A stretch of DNA of 64,000 nt from Streptococcus acidominimus (GTDB lineage: Bacteria > Bacillota > Bacilli > Lactobacillales > Streptococcaceae). Shown piece by piece: positions 1 through 8,340 of this stretch. Both the position numbers and the translations under genes were made by a program. The stretch lies in assembly GCF_001921825.1 (NCBI RefSeq), contig NZ_MSJL01000001.1, positions 1-64,000 of the forward strand, read 5' to 3'. Position 1 is the stretch's first letter, and each line of letters begins with the position of its first letter. Below the pieces are notes generated by a model. The model saw nothing but the letters and a program-made list of their open reading frames with translations. It ran no database searches and had not been told where the DNA came from.

Positions 1-242
1 ATTTTACAACACAGGCTGGCATCACTCTATCCATGTCACGAGTTGGGAAATGTATCGACAATGCACCAATTGAAAGTTTCTTTGGGCATTTCAAGACAGA
101 GTCTTATCATCTCAAGAAATACAAGACCTATGAGGAGCTAGTCGCAGATGTGGAAAGCTATATCCAGTTTTACAATACACAACGTTATCAAACTAAATTA
201 AACAACCTGACCCCTTGGGAATTCAGGAATCAGGTTGCTTAA
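1..242 (+). CDS. IS3-family transposase (OrfB, DDE integrase core), C-terminal part
   Basis: This is the last 79 or so codons of an OrfB transposase that catalyses strand transfer of the insertion sequence. The reading frame is open to the window edge (first full codon at position 3), so the true start lies upstream. Visible family signatures are MSRVGKCIDNAPIESFFG, which carries the final Glu of the DDE triad, then FKTE and the C-terminal YNTQRYQ and LTPWEF segments. The stop TAA is at 240-242, just before the inverted repeat, as usual in IS3 elements. Intact or broken status cannot be decided from this fragment. Confidence 0.85.
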   Translation, partial: FTTQAGITLSMSRVGKCIDNAPIESFFGHFKTESYHLKKYKTYEELVADVESYIQFYNTQRYQTKLNNLTPWEFRNQVA

Positions 243-285
243 TATCTTTTATTATTTGACTGTCTACTTGACAGGGAGCAGTTCA
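1..285 (+). mobile_element. Right end of an IS3-family insertion sequence (cut by window edge)
   Basis: The window opens inside an insertion sequence. The transposase stop lies at 240-242, and about 40 bases later the motif GACAGGGAGCAGTTCA (270-285) resembles the right inverted repeat of streptococcal IS3-family elements, which end in CA. The left end and the target duplication are outside the window, so element name and completeness cannot be judged. The exact outer boundary near 285 is an inference from that motif. Confidence 0.7.
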
Positions 286-403
286 ATTGAAAAAGAGTTT
301 GATTTTTCCTCACTCCTGAACTTCTAGGTTCAAAGAATAGACTGTTAAAGATGTTAGTCCTGAAATGTACTAGCTTATGAAATATACCTATCAAATTGGG
401 CTC

Positions 404-442
404 AAAAAACACCTGGAACATATCATAGACGTTCAAGGTGTT
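404..442 (-). terminator. Rho-independent terminator of the flotillin-TPM-lemA operon
   Basis: On the minus strand AACACCTTGAAC (442-431) pairs with GTTCCAGGTGTT (419-408), one mismatch, followed by TTTT. It begins 9 bases after the lemA stop. Confidence 0.75.
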
Positions 443-450
443 CTGCTGTT

Positions 451-1029
451 CTATTTATCTCCCAAATTGACACTTGGGACAGTTGTTGCGGCATCAGAGG
501 TGGCTTGGAATAGGTCCACTTTTTCATAGCCAAAGATTCCAGCGTAGAGGCTGGTTGGGAATCGTTTGATTTTTTTATTGTAGGCTGTCGCAACAGTATT
601 ATAATCCTTGCGTGCAACCAAGAGACGATTTTCTGTTCCTTCCAATTCTGTAATCAAGTCAGATACTTGCTGGTTGGAATTGAGCTGCGGATAATTTTCT
701 GTTAAGACCAAGAGGCGAGAAACAGCAGAATCAAGTTCGCTTTGCCCCTCGTTATAGGCGGTAGAGCCTTGCTTGCTAGAACCGATTTTCGCACGCGCAT
801 CAGCAATGGCTGTGAAGACCTCTGTCTCATGTTCCATGGCTCCCTTAACAGAAGCTACGACATTTGGAATCAAGTCATAACGACGTTGCAATTGTGTATC
901 AACATTTGCTTGAGCATTTTCAACTTCAGCATAGCTATCAACTAAGCCATTGTATTGACCAATAGCACCCATCGCGATAAAAACAATCGCTAAAATAGGG
1001 ATTAAAATATAGAGTAATTTTTTATTCAT
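451..1029 (-). CDS. lemA: LemA family protein
   Basis: A 192-residue LemA family membrane protein of unknown biochemical role. One transmembrane helix (about residues 4-24) is followed by the conserved cytosolic-type helical core, recognisable from NAQANVDTQLQRRYDLIPN and VKGAMEHE, and a long heptad-rich stretch. It is the last gene of a three-gene operon after a flotillin and a TPM-domain protein, 21 bases from the latter, and is closed by a terminator. LemA and TPM proteins are often neighbours in bacteria, which suggests a shared envelope job. The start is supported by an AAAGGAAAA ribosome site. Family assignment is firm; function is not. Confidence 0.9.
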   Translation of the reverse strand: MNKKLLYILIPILAIVFIAMGAIGQYNGLVDSYAEVENAQANVDTQLQRRYDLIPNVVASVKGAMEHETEVFTAIADARAKIGSSKQGSTAYNEGQSELDSAVSRLLVLTENYPQLNSNQQVSDLITELEGTENRLLVARKDYNTVATAYNKKIKRFPTSLYAGIFGYEKVDLFQATSDAATTVPSVNLGDK

Positions 1030-1050
1030 TATCTTTTCCTTTCTTTATTC

Positions 1051-1839
1051 CTACCAACCGGATGAGGCACCTCCACCGCCTCCGCCGCCTCCAGACCAGC
1101 CTCCACCACCGAATCCTGAAGATCCTGAGGAATGAGAGCCTCCGTTAGAGTTTCCTGACGAACCATTGAGCAGCAGCCATAGGAGAGCATTTCTTCCACC
1201 ACCACGACCTCCTCTGCCTCCGCGTCCACTATCTTTGAAGATGGCTACCACGATAACCAGAGCAATGATGAAAGGGATGACGGCTTGGAATGACTCCTCA
1301 CCACTTTCTTCCTCAAAGTCTTCCATGCGTGCCTGAGCACGCTCGGTGCCATAAAAGCGATCGCCAATCGCATCCACAATATAGCGAACACCGCCGTTAT
1401 AATCACCTTCTCGGAAAAAACTGCGTGCATCCTCCAAAATCCGCCTTGAGGTGACATCGGTCAGTACAGTTGCTGCATTGTCCGAGGTTTCAATCCGAAA
1501 TTTACGGTCTTCTAAGGCAATGACCACTAACACCCCGTTATTGGTCCCTGCAAAGCCGACCTGCCACTTTCTAAATAGCTCATTGGCTAGAGATTCGATA
1601 TCACCCGATAGCTGGCTAGTCATGTAGATACCTACTTGGAGCTGTTCGCTCGTTGATTTCCATGCCCGATTCTCACTATCGATAGCTTGAATCGTCTCTT
1701 GTGATAGGGAATTAGTCTCATCAACTACTGTTGATTCCTGCGGTCTATCAGGAACTTGGGCAACTACGGAAGAGGTCGGTATCAACAATATCATAGGAAG
1801 CAACAAAAGTCCGACAAGCCATATTACACCTTTCTTCAT
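1051..1839 (-). CDS. TPM domain-containing (YgcG-type) membrane protein
   Basis: A 262-residue exported protein. Residues 1-28 form a signal peptide or anchor (MKKGVIWLVGLLLL), residues about 35-150 match the TPM/YgcG domain (LSQETIQAIDSENRAW, GVLVVIALEDRKFRIETS), a second hydrophobic helix lies at about 186-205, and the C-terminal 50 residues are almost only Gly and Ser, ending GGASSGW. The start is moved 18 bases inside the longest frame because AAGGAGGTC sits seven bases before ATG at 1839. TPM proteins have been called phosphatases, but the activity in this family is uncertain. It lies between the flotillin (57 bases) and lemA (21 bases) in one operon. Confidence 0.85.
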   Translation of the reverse strand: MKKGVIWLVGLLLLPMILLIPTSSVVAQVPDRPQESTVVDETNSLSQETIQAIDSENRAWKSTSEQLQVGIYMTSQLSGDIESLANELFRKWQVGFAGTNNGVLVVIALEDRKFRIETSDNAATVLTDVTSRRILEDARSFFREGDYNGGVRYIVDAIGDRFYGTERAQARMEDFEEESGEESFQAVIPFIIALVIVVAIFKDSGRGGRGGRGGGRNALLWLLLNGSSGNSNGGSHSSGSSGFGGGGWSGGGGGGGGASSGW

Positions 1840-1896
1840 AAGATGACCTCCTTGCAATGTTTCCTGCCAAAAAGACGACCTTTGTAGAGCCTTACG

Positions 1897-3549
1897 TTAA
1901 AGCTCCCTGTCTTTCTCATCGCTACTTAGGCGATAGGTAAAATCTGTTTCTGTCGTGTCAGCTACTTCTGTTGCGCCAGCATCCACCGTTTGATCTGTTT
2001 CAACTACCTTTTGTAGGACTTTCTTCTCTTTTAAAGCAGACGGTACAGCCACATTCTCAGCTGGTTCTGTTTTTGGCTCCTCAACCGCTTCAGTCGGGAT
2101 AGGCTGGCTTGCACCAGACGCTCCTAGCTCCTGCGCGGTGGTCAATCCATTAGAGATGGCACGTCCTGTCAATGTTGCTGTAATCAAATCACGCACATTG
2201 ATCCCCAGTCCCTCTGTTGTCTTATCCATGGTCGTCATGAGGTCGCCCACCAGTTTAGAAGCGTTCCCCTCACCATACATCGTAATCTTATCCACTTTTT
2301 CAAGCGGTGTAGCAATATTTTTGGCAATTTCTGGCAGGACATTTACGACCATTTCTGTAACGGCTGCATCATTAAACTTAGCCATCGCATCTGCCTTTTT
2401 GCTCAAACCGTCAGCTTCTGCTTCTAATTTCAAGCGAATGGCTTCCGCTTCAGCACGTCCCTTAGCTTCAATCCCTGCTGCTTCTTGTTCGGCTGCATAT
2501 TTTGCAGCTTCTGCTCTTGCTTTTTGTGCTTCAGCCTCACGTTGCGTTTCATACAACTCGGCTTCCGCCTTGCGCTGGCGTTCAATCAAGTCAGCTTCTG
2601 CCGCCTGTTGACGAGCATATTTTTCTGCTTCTGCTTGTTTCCGAATGGTTGCAGACAACTCTTGCTCACGAACTTTTACTTCCTCAGCTTTGACTTCTGC
2701 TTCTTTTTGTTGTTTGACAATATTTGCTTCCGCAGTAGCACGCTCAATTTCCTTCCTTTGAGCTTGTTCTTCGATTCCGTAAGCGGCATTGGCTTGGGCT
2801 AGCTGTACATCTGATTGGCGTTTCAGATTCGCTTGCTCAATCGCCAATTCATTTTTCTTCTTCGCAATTTCCAAGTCTGCTGCCACACGCGCGTCATTCG
2901 CTGCTTGGTCTTCACGGGCACGGACTTCTGCCTGTTCACGCTCTGCTTTGGCACGCGCATTTGCAGCATCCTTTTGAATGGTAACGATATTATCAATTCC
3001 GAGATTTTTAATGACATCATTATCATCTGTAAAAGATTGAACAGTAAAGGCAATGATTTCAAGCCCCATCTTTGCTAGGTCAGGCGCCGCATTGGACTGG
3101 ACTTTTTCAGCAAATGCTTGGCGATTATTTACCATATCACGCAGCTCCATTTGACCGATAATCTCACGAAGATTTCCCTCCAGAACATCTTGAATAGAGG
3201 AGGAAATATCCGATGTTTTCCAGTTCAAGAAGTTTTGGGCTGCTGCATTTAAGAGGGGTTCAGACACACCAACTTTTACCTTTACCACCGCGTCAGCCTT
3301 CACATTTATAAAGTCTAAAGTCGGTACAAAATCAGTCGTTTGAACGTCCGTAGAAAATTGCTCAATGCTAATATAGGAACGCTTTTCCAAAAATGGAATC
3401 ATAAATCCTGAACGGCCGATTAGGGTACGCGGCTTTCCTAAACCAGTAATGACAATCGCTTCGTTAGGCTTAGCAGATACATAGCCAAGAATAAAAAGGA
3501 TAATCACTAATAAGATAGCAACACCAATAATTATATAGGTAATAGGCAT
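1897..3549 (-). CDS. Flotillin family protein (SPFH/band 7)
   Basis: A 550-residue flotillin, a scaffold of functional membrane microdomains. Residues 5-25 form the membrane hairpin, then comes an SPFH domain (NEAIVITGLGKPRTLIGR, IIGQMELRDMVNNRQAF), and residues about 195-400 form an EA/KA-rich coiled coil of the flotillin type. The last 80 residues are a low-complexity Pro/Glu/Thr tail. Bacterial flotillins usually pair with an NfeD protein; none is present, and the neighbours are instead TPM and LemA proteins. It is the first gene of the operon, with a GAAAGGAAAA ribosome site. Family call is firm, client proteins unknown. Confidence 0.92.
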   Translation of the reverse strand: MPITYIIIGVAILLVIILFILGYVSAKPNEAIVITGLGKPRTLIGRSGFMIPFLEKRSYISIEQFSTDVQTTDFVPTLDFINVKADAVVKVKVGVSEPLLNAAAQNFLNWKTSDISSSIQDVLEGNLREIIGQMELRDMVNNRQAFAEKVQSNAAPDLAKMGLEIIAFTVQSFTDDNDVIKNLGIDNIVTIQKDAANARAKAEREQAEVRAREDQAANDARVAADLEIAKKKNELAIEQANLKRQSDVQLAQANAAYGIEEQAQRKEIERATAEANIVKQQKEAEVKAEEVKVREQELSATIRKQAEAEKYARQQAAEADLIERQRKAEAELYETQREAEAQKARAEAAKYAAEQEAAGIEAKGRAEAEAIRLKLEAEADGLSKKADAMAKFNDAAVTEMVVNVLPEIAKNIATPLEKVDKITMYGEGNASKLVGDLMTTMDKTTEGLGINVRDLITATLTGRAISNGLTTAQELGASGASQPIPTEAVEEPKTEPAENVAVPSALKEKKVLQKVVETDQTVDAGATEVADTTETDFTYRLSSDEKDREL

Positions 3550-3599
3550 AACAAATTTTCCTTTCTGCTTTTCTAGCTTCAGTATACCATTTTTTCTTC

Positions 3600-4307
3600 C
3601 TAATTGTAAGAGTTTTCACGTTTCGAAAGAATATTCTGAACCATTGTCTGGAGAACAGGCACTATTTCTTCTTTAAAGATAGGATTTCTAGCCTGCCAGA
3701 TATTATTACGGGGAGAGGGATGTACGAGCGGTAAATAGCGCGGCAATACTCTTTGAAAATCCAAAGAATACTTTGTCAGCTGGTCTTGATGAACTCCAGT
3801 TCTATCTTCAACTATGTCTTCTTGTCCATTTTTGATTTTCCTTGGGTATAAATATTCCTCATAAGCCCGAACAGTTTCTGTCAAGGTTCGTTTTTTCTTG
3901 TCTTTCAAATAATAACCCTGCGCATACTGCCCAAGCAAGATAATCAGTTCAAGTTTTGGGAGATTGGCTAGAATCTGCGGATGCCATTTGGCTGCAAAAT
4001 CCTTTCGTGGTGGTAAATCACCCGACTTGCCTTTTCCCAGATAGTAAAAATCCATGGGTAAGATTGCGATTTGATTGGCATCATAAAAGGTAGCTGGCTC
4101 AATCCCCAACCATGCTCGCAAATGATCACCACTAGGGTCTGCAAATAAACGCCCTTTTTCCTGCGCCTTCCATCCCGGAGCTTGACCGACAATCAGGATT
4201 TTAGCATTGGGTGCTGCCTGAAACAAGGGATAAATCCCCTTTTCTGTATAGGCTTGATTGGCAGGATCTGCTATAATGGCTCTGCGAATAGCTTCTATAC
4301 TTAGCAT
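3600..4307 (-). CDS. Uracil-DNA glycosylase family protein
   Basis: A 235-residue member of the uracil-DNA glycosylase superfamily. The core motifs are VGQAPGWKAQEKGRLFADPS near the N-terminus (catalytic and uracil-pocket loop), ELIILLGQYAQGYYL in the middle and LVHPSPRNN near residue 200 (DNA-intercalation loop). It has no cysteine, so it cannot carry the Fe-S cluster of family 4/5 enzymes. The likely role is removal of damaged bases from DNA, but substrate preference is not shown by the sequence. ATG at 4307 follows GGAGAATGT. It is a single gene, with a repeat element upstream. Confidence 0.8.
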   Translation of the reverse strand: MLSIEAIRRAIIADPANQAYTEKGIYPLFQAAPNAKILIVGQAPGWKAQEKGRLFADPSGDHLRAWLGIEPATFYDANQIAILPMDFYYLGKGKSGDLPPRKDFAAKWHPQILANLPKLELIILLGQYAQGYYLKDKKKRTLTETVRAYEEYLYPRKIKNGQEDIVEDRTGVHQDQLTKYSLDFQRVLPRYLPLVHPSPRNNIWQARNPIFKEEIVPVLQTMVQNILSKRENSYN

Positions 4308-4426
4308 ACATTCTCCTTTATCTATCGCTCCACTTTGAAATAGGATCGATTCTACCCAGCAAGAACAGAGTGAGCAAACGCAATAGCAATGACAAGATGG
4401 GTTCTTATAGTTATTTCGTTTGCTTT

Positions 4427-4700
4427 TATAGTCGTTTAGTTTATATTTTTATTACTTCGTTAACTCGTCTTGCTGTACCATTGAGAAAAGTTACACTTTT
4501 ATTATCTGTCACTTGAAATAGTTATCAACTATTTCAACTACCTGCGACTTTTAACGAAAACTTCGTTTTCTTCATTTCCCACCTCAAACAGTCTCTCCCC
4601 AGACTGTTTTGACGAAAACTTCCTTTTCTTCATTTCCCACCTCAAACAGTCTCTCCCCAGACTGTTTGAGCTAGTACTAAAAATAAACTAAACGGCTATA
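4427..4700. repeat. RUP-like element carrying two 58-bp two-hairpin cassettes
   Basis: The ends are inverted copies: TATAGTCGTTTAGTTTAT at 4427 and ATAAACTAAACGGCTATA at 4700, starting and ending with TA as IS630-type elements do. Inside are two head-to-tail 58-bp cassettes (4554-4611 and 4612-4669). Each has a hairpin of the GAAAACTTCGTTTTC type, a linker and a second hairpin AACAGTCTCTCCCCAGACTG. A separate GAAATAGTT/AACTATTTC hairpin lies at 4514-4536. It fills the gap between pepV and the glycosylase gene. Confidence 0.75.
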
Positions 4701-4721
4701 ATACTAATGACCATAAACGTG

Positions 4722-4760
4722 AGTAAAGATAAAGGGAACTGGATCTCTAGCCCAGCTCCC
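4722..4760 (-). terminator. Probable terminator after pepV
   Basis: On the minus strand GGGAGCTGG pairs with CCAGTTCCC (one G-T pair) around a nine-base loop and is followed by TTTATCTTT. It lies 23 bases after the pepV stop. Confidence 0.6.
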
Positions 4761-4782
4761 ATCGCCTATTTTCGCCAAAGGC

Positions 4783-6180
4783 CTATTTCACTAACTCGTA
4801 AATCGCTTCTGCGTAAATTGCTGCCGCTCTCATCAGATCTTCGACATCTGCAAATTCATTGGCTTGGTGCATGGTGTCTGTATAGCCCGGGAACATTGCT
4901 CCATAGGCAACACCGCGCTTCAAGAGACGACCAAAGGTTCCGCCACCGATGACTTGTTCATGACCACGCAAACCTGTCTGGCGTTCATAGACATCCAACA
5001 GGGTCGCAACGAGCGGATCTTCCATTGGTACATAGTGCGGTGTGTGGCCTTGTTCTGACAAGGTCACATCTACTACCGCTAGCTTCTTCAAGGCTGCTTG
5101 AATCTCTTCTGGGGTCGTACCTTTTGGATAACGGAAATTAAGCGCAATCGTATTATCTGCTGCTGTTTCTTCAAAGCGGAAGACACCTGCATTCATAGAC
5201 AAGGCTCCCATTTTCTCATCTGTATGCGCCACACCCAGTGCCTGTCCTGCATGGTCTTCAAATAAGATTTCCCCTGCAATGGCAAGGTAGTCCTTGGCTG
5301 ATCCTGCAAAGTCAAATTGGTTCAAGAAACGAGCGAGATAGGTCGCACCATTGACACCCGACTGCGGAGATGCCCCGTGGGCTGATTTTCCGATAATGGT
5401 CACCTTGAATTTACCATCTTCTTCTGCTAATTCAAAGGTCACTTTCTGCTCTTCTGCAAAAGCTGCTAGCCTGTCTGCAAAATCTGGTAACAGTCCTGAT
5501 ACAAGAGCTGTTGCAGATTCTGGTACCATATTTTCACGCAAACCACCGGTAAAGCTGTGCAAGCGTGCTGCACCACTATTTTCTCCAGCGAAATGCAGAT
5601 ATTCTGTGATATTTCCTTTCTCTCCATTGATAATTGGAAATTCTGCGTCTGGTGAGAAGCCAAAATCAGGCTCTTTGACACCGCTATGCTCGAAGTAGTA
5701 GTCCATATCTGCCCAGCCAGATTCTTCATCTGTTCCCACAACAAAGCGGACTTTCTTGGAAATCGGCAAGCCCAATTCCTTGATAATCTTGAGACCGTAG
5801 TAGCAAGCCACGGTCGGTCCCTTGTCATCACTTGAGCCACGCGCATAGAGTTTTCCGTCTTTGATAGTCGGAGTGTAAGGATCCGTATCCCAGCCACTTC
5901 CTGCTGGTACCACATCCATGTGAGCAAAAATCCCGAGTACTTCCTCACCATCACCGTATTCAAAATGACCTGCATAGTTGTCTACATTCTTGGTCGGATA
6001 GCCGTCACGCTCTGCAATCTCCAAAAATTTGTGCAGTGCCTTGACAGGTCCCGGTCCAAATGGGTGTTCCTTATCTGCTAGGTTATCGTCTCGTTCAGAG
6101 TTGATAGCAAGTAGGCTGAACAAGTCAGCAAGTAAGTCTTCACGGCGTTTTTCAACTTCTGCCTTAAAATCAATCGTCAT
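4783..6180 (-). CDS. pepV: Dipeptidase PepV (M20 family)
   Basis: A 465-residue cytosolic zinc dipeptidase, the usual length for lactic-acid-bacterial PepV. It cleaves dipeptides in the last step of peptide use. The binuclear metal site is visible as FAHMDVVP (His), RGSSDDKGP (bridging Asp), GTDEESG (catalytic and ligand Glu), FSPDAEFP (Asp) and TDTMHQANE (final His). The C-terminal lid includes GGGTFGRLLK. ATG at 6180 is preceded by AAAAGGAGC. It appears to be transcribed alone; repeat elements flank it on both sides. Confidence 0.95.
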   Translation of the reverse strand: MTIDFKAEVEKRREDLLADLFSLLAINSERDDNLADKEHPFGPGPVKALHKFLEIAERDGYPTKNVDNYAGHFEYGDGEEVLGIFAHMDVVPAGSGWDTDPYTPTIKDGKLYARGSSDDKGPTVACYYGLKIIKELGLPISKKVRFVVGTDEESGWADMDYYFEHSGVKEPDFGFSPDAEFPIINGEKGNITEYLHFAGENSGAARLHSFTGGLRENMVPESATALVSGLLPDFADRLAAFAEEQKVTFELAEEDGKFKVTIIGKSAHGASPQSGVNGATYLARFLNQFDFAGSAKDYLAIAGEILFEDHAGQALGVAHTDEKMGALSMNAGVFRFEETAADNTIALNFRYPKGTTPEEIQAALKKLAVVDVTLSEQGHTPHYVPMEDPLVATLLDVYERQTGLRGHEQVIGGGTFGRLLKRGVAYGAMFPGYTDTMHQANEFADVEDLMRAAAIYAEAIYELVK

Positions 6181-6268
6181 TTTCTGCTCCTTTTCAAGTA
6201 TGAATTGATACTATTCTAACACAAAATGAAAGAGATTTCATATATTTACTAATAGAATAGAAGTTCAG

Positions 6269-6340
6269 ATGAACTCCAGTACTACCTGCGACTTTTGGCG
6301 AAAACTTCGTTTTCTTCGTTTCCAACCTTCACCAGTCTAT
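6269..6340. repeat. Solitary two-hairpin cassette remnant
   Basis: A lone, partly decayed copy of the RUP-type cassette: AGTACTACCTGCGACTTTTG, hairpin CGAAAACTTCGTTTTC, linker TTCGTTTCCAACCTTCA, then the left half of the AGTCTATTCC hairpin. The second stem no longer closes properly. It shows a hybrid of the RUP-type first hairpin and the 57-bp-type linker. Confidence 0.55.
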
Positions 6341-6405
6341 TCCCAGACGAAGAATGGGCAATTGCAGAACCTCTAGCAAGACGCGACTATTAGGAGACTA
6401 GATAG

Positions 6406-6455
6406 AAAGGAGGGAATATTCGGATTTTGAAATCGCGATTATCCCCCTCCTTTTT
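6406..6455. other. Hairpin AAAGGAGGG / CCCTCCTTT of uncertain role
   Basis: Inverted repeat with arms at 6406-6414 and 6446-6454 and a T-rich end on the plus strand. No plus-strand gene ends here. It could serve as a weak terminator for the ABC-F gene on the minus strand, about 300 bases after its stop, or be part of the repeat cluster. Confidence 0.35.
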
Positions 6456-6461
6456 AGTGCT

Positions 6462-6764
6462 TATACTCTATAAAAATCAAAATCTGGAACTGGCTAAAAC
6501 TGAAACAGGTATGTCCCAAAGGGAGCCGCACTTGACACGAGTTGCACTCGTTTTATTTCCAACTTTCACCAGTCTATTCCTAGACTGTCCGATACGAGTT
6601 GCACTCGTTTTATTTCCAACCTTCACCAGTCTATTCCTAGACTGGTGAAGCAAATAGAACTCTGTTCTTTCTTGTTTTAAGGAAACAGGCTAAAAACCTC
6701 CACTGGAGCTTTTTACTCAACAAAGTGAATGAACGGCGTCAGAATTTGATTTTTGACGAGTATT
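6462..6764. repeat. BOX-like composite repeat, copy 1, with two 57-bp cassettes
   Basis: About 303 bp with imperfect inverted ends: TATACTCTATAAAAATCAAA on the left, and on the right the complement of TAATACTCGTCAAAAATCAA. The interior holds two 57-bp cassettes (6534-6590 and 6591-6647), then a CTCCACTGGAG hairpin and a GAATGAACGGCGTCAG segment. The ends and the GCGTCAG motif recall boxA/boxC of pneumococcal BOX elements. The right end overlaps the stop codon of the ABC-F gene. A second copy lies at 14531-14783. Confidence 0.7.
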
Positions 6765-8304
6765 ACATCTCATTGAAATCCCAGATATCATCCACCCAGC
6801 CTTGGTAGAAATCAGGCTCGTGGCAGACCATAAGGATAGAGCCTTTATAGGCTTGAAGCGCCCGCCTCAGTTCATCCTTGGCTTCGACATCCAAGTGATT
6901 GGTCGGCTCGTCTAAGATCAAGACATTATTCTCTCGGTTCATCAAGAGGCAGAACCGTACCTTGGCTTGCTCTCCTCCAGACAAGACCTGAATCTGGCTT
7001 TCGATATGTTTTGAGGTCAAACCACAGCGCGCCAAGGCTGCACGGATTTCAGCCTGATTAAGAGCAGGAAAGGCATCCCAGACCGCTTCAAGGGGTGTCT
7101 GTCGATTGCCACCTGCTGCTTCCTGCTCGAAATAGCCAATTTCCAAATACTCCCCCTGCTCAACTTGACCACCGAGAGACGGAATTAGACCTAGTAGACT
7201 TTTCAGCAGCGTTGACTTTCCAATCCCGTTCGCCCCAATAATCGCAATTTTCTTATTGCGTTCAAAGGTAAGGTTCAGAGGATTGCGATTGAGGATCCGG
7301 TCATAGCCGATTTCTAAATCCTTGGTTTGGAAGATAAAGCGACTAGGGGTTCTAGCCATTTTAAAATCAAAGGAGGGCTTTGGTTTTTCAGCCTGTAATT
7401 CAATGATTTCCATCTTATCTAGTTTTTTCTGGCGAGACATGGCCATATTACGGGTTGCCACCCGTGCCTTATTGCGATTGACAAAATCTTTAAGATCCGC
7501 AATTTCCTTTTGCTGGCGCTCATAGGCTGCCTCTAGCTGGGCACGCTTCATGGCATGGACTTCTTGGAATTGATAATAATCGCCTGTGTAGCGGGTCAAT
7601 TGCTGATTTTCCACATGATAGACGATATTAATCACATCATTCAAGAAGGGAATATCATGGGAAATCAGAACAAAGGCATTTTCGTAATTCTGTAAATAAC
7701 GCTTGAGCCACTCAATATGCTCCGCATCTAGATAGTTGGTTGGCTCATCCAGCAACAAAATGTCAGGCTTTTCCAGCAAGAGCTTGGCTAATAAAATCTT
7801 TGTACGCTGACCACCTGACAACTCGGTCACATCACTATCCATCCCAAAATCCATGACCCCTAAGGCACGGGCTACTTCATCAATTTTGGCATCCAGAGTA
7901 TAAAAATCCCGGCTCTCTAAGCGATCTTGAAGCTCCCCCACTTCTTCCATGAGGGCATCCATATCAGCCCCCTCATCTGCCATTGACAGATAAATCTCAT
8001 TGATGCGCTCTTCGGTCTTAAACAGTTCATCAAAAGCAGTCCGTAAGACGTCACGGACAGATTGTCCCTTTTCTAATTTGGCGTGCTGGTCTAAATAACC
8101 TGCCGTAACATAGCGCGACCACTCTACTTTTCCCTCATCCGGTAGCATTTGCCCTGTCACAATGGACATAAAGGTTGATTTTCCCTCACCATTTGCCCCG
8201 ACTAAGCCAATATGCTCCCCCTTTAGTAGGCGAAAAGACACATTTTCAAAAATCGCGCGGTCGCCAAAGCCATGACTTAAATTGCTTACTTCTAAAATAC
8301 TCAT
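6763..8304 (-). CDS. ABC-F family ATP-binding protein (YkpA/YbiT-like)
   Basis: A 513-residue protein with two ABC ATPase domains and no membrane segment, the plan of ABC-F translation factors that act on the ribosome. Domain 1 has Walker A GANGEGKST (about residue 36), signature LSGGQ and Walker B LLLDEPTNYLD. The linker (about residues 245-310) is charged and helical. Domain 2 has GANGIGKST, LSGGE and LILDEPTNHLD. Size and motifs fit the YkpA/YbiT subgroup rather than a dedicated antibiotic-resistance type. ATG at 8304 follows GAGGAGTC. Its stop codon lies inside the end of a BOX-like repeat, so the element contributes the 3' end of the gene or its immediate flank. Confidence 0.88.
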   Translation of the reverse strand: MSILEVSNLSHGFGDRAIFENVSFRLLKGEHIGLVGANGEGKSTFMSIVTGQMLPDEGKVEWSRYVTAGYLDQHAKLEKGQSVRDVLRTAFDELFKTEERINEIYLSMADEGADMDALMEEVGELQDRLESRDFYTLDAKIDEVARALGVMDFGMDSDVTELSGGQRTKILLAKLLLEKPDILLLDEPTNYLDAEHIEWLKRYLQNYENAFVLISHDIPFLNDVINIVYHVENQQLTRYTGDYYQFQEVHAMKRAQLEAAYERQQKEIADLKDFVNRNKARVATRNMAMSRQKKLDKMEIIELQAEKPKPSFDFKMARTPSRFIFQTKDLEIGYDRILNRNPLNLTFERNKKIAIIGANGIGKSTLLKSLLGLIPSLGGQVEQGEYLEIGYFEQEAAGGNRQTPLEAVWDAFPALNQAEIRAALARCGLTSKHIESQIQVLSGGEQAKVRFCLLMNRENNVLILDEPTNHLDVEAKDELRRALQAYKGSILMVCHEPDFYQGWVDDIWDFNEM

Positions 8305-8316
8305 CTGACTCCTCGT

Positions 8317-8338
8317 AAGAAAAGACGGTTGCCCGTCT
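8317..8338 (-). terminator. Terminator after the glmM operon
   Basis: On the minus strand AGACGG and CCGTCT enclose a GCAA tetraloop and are followed by TTTCTT. It starts three bases after the stop of the small membrane protein gene. Confidence 0.65.
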
Positions 8339-8340
8339 CC

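Noticed and set aside
2138-2802. Long plus-strand frames opposite the flotillin gene
   Set aside because: Shadow of the Ala/Glu-rich coiled-coil codons of the flotillin; no ribosome site.
6427-6648. Open frame of 73 codons over the BOX-like element
   Set aside because: Made of the same 57-bp cassettes; no ribosome site and no conserved protein.
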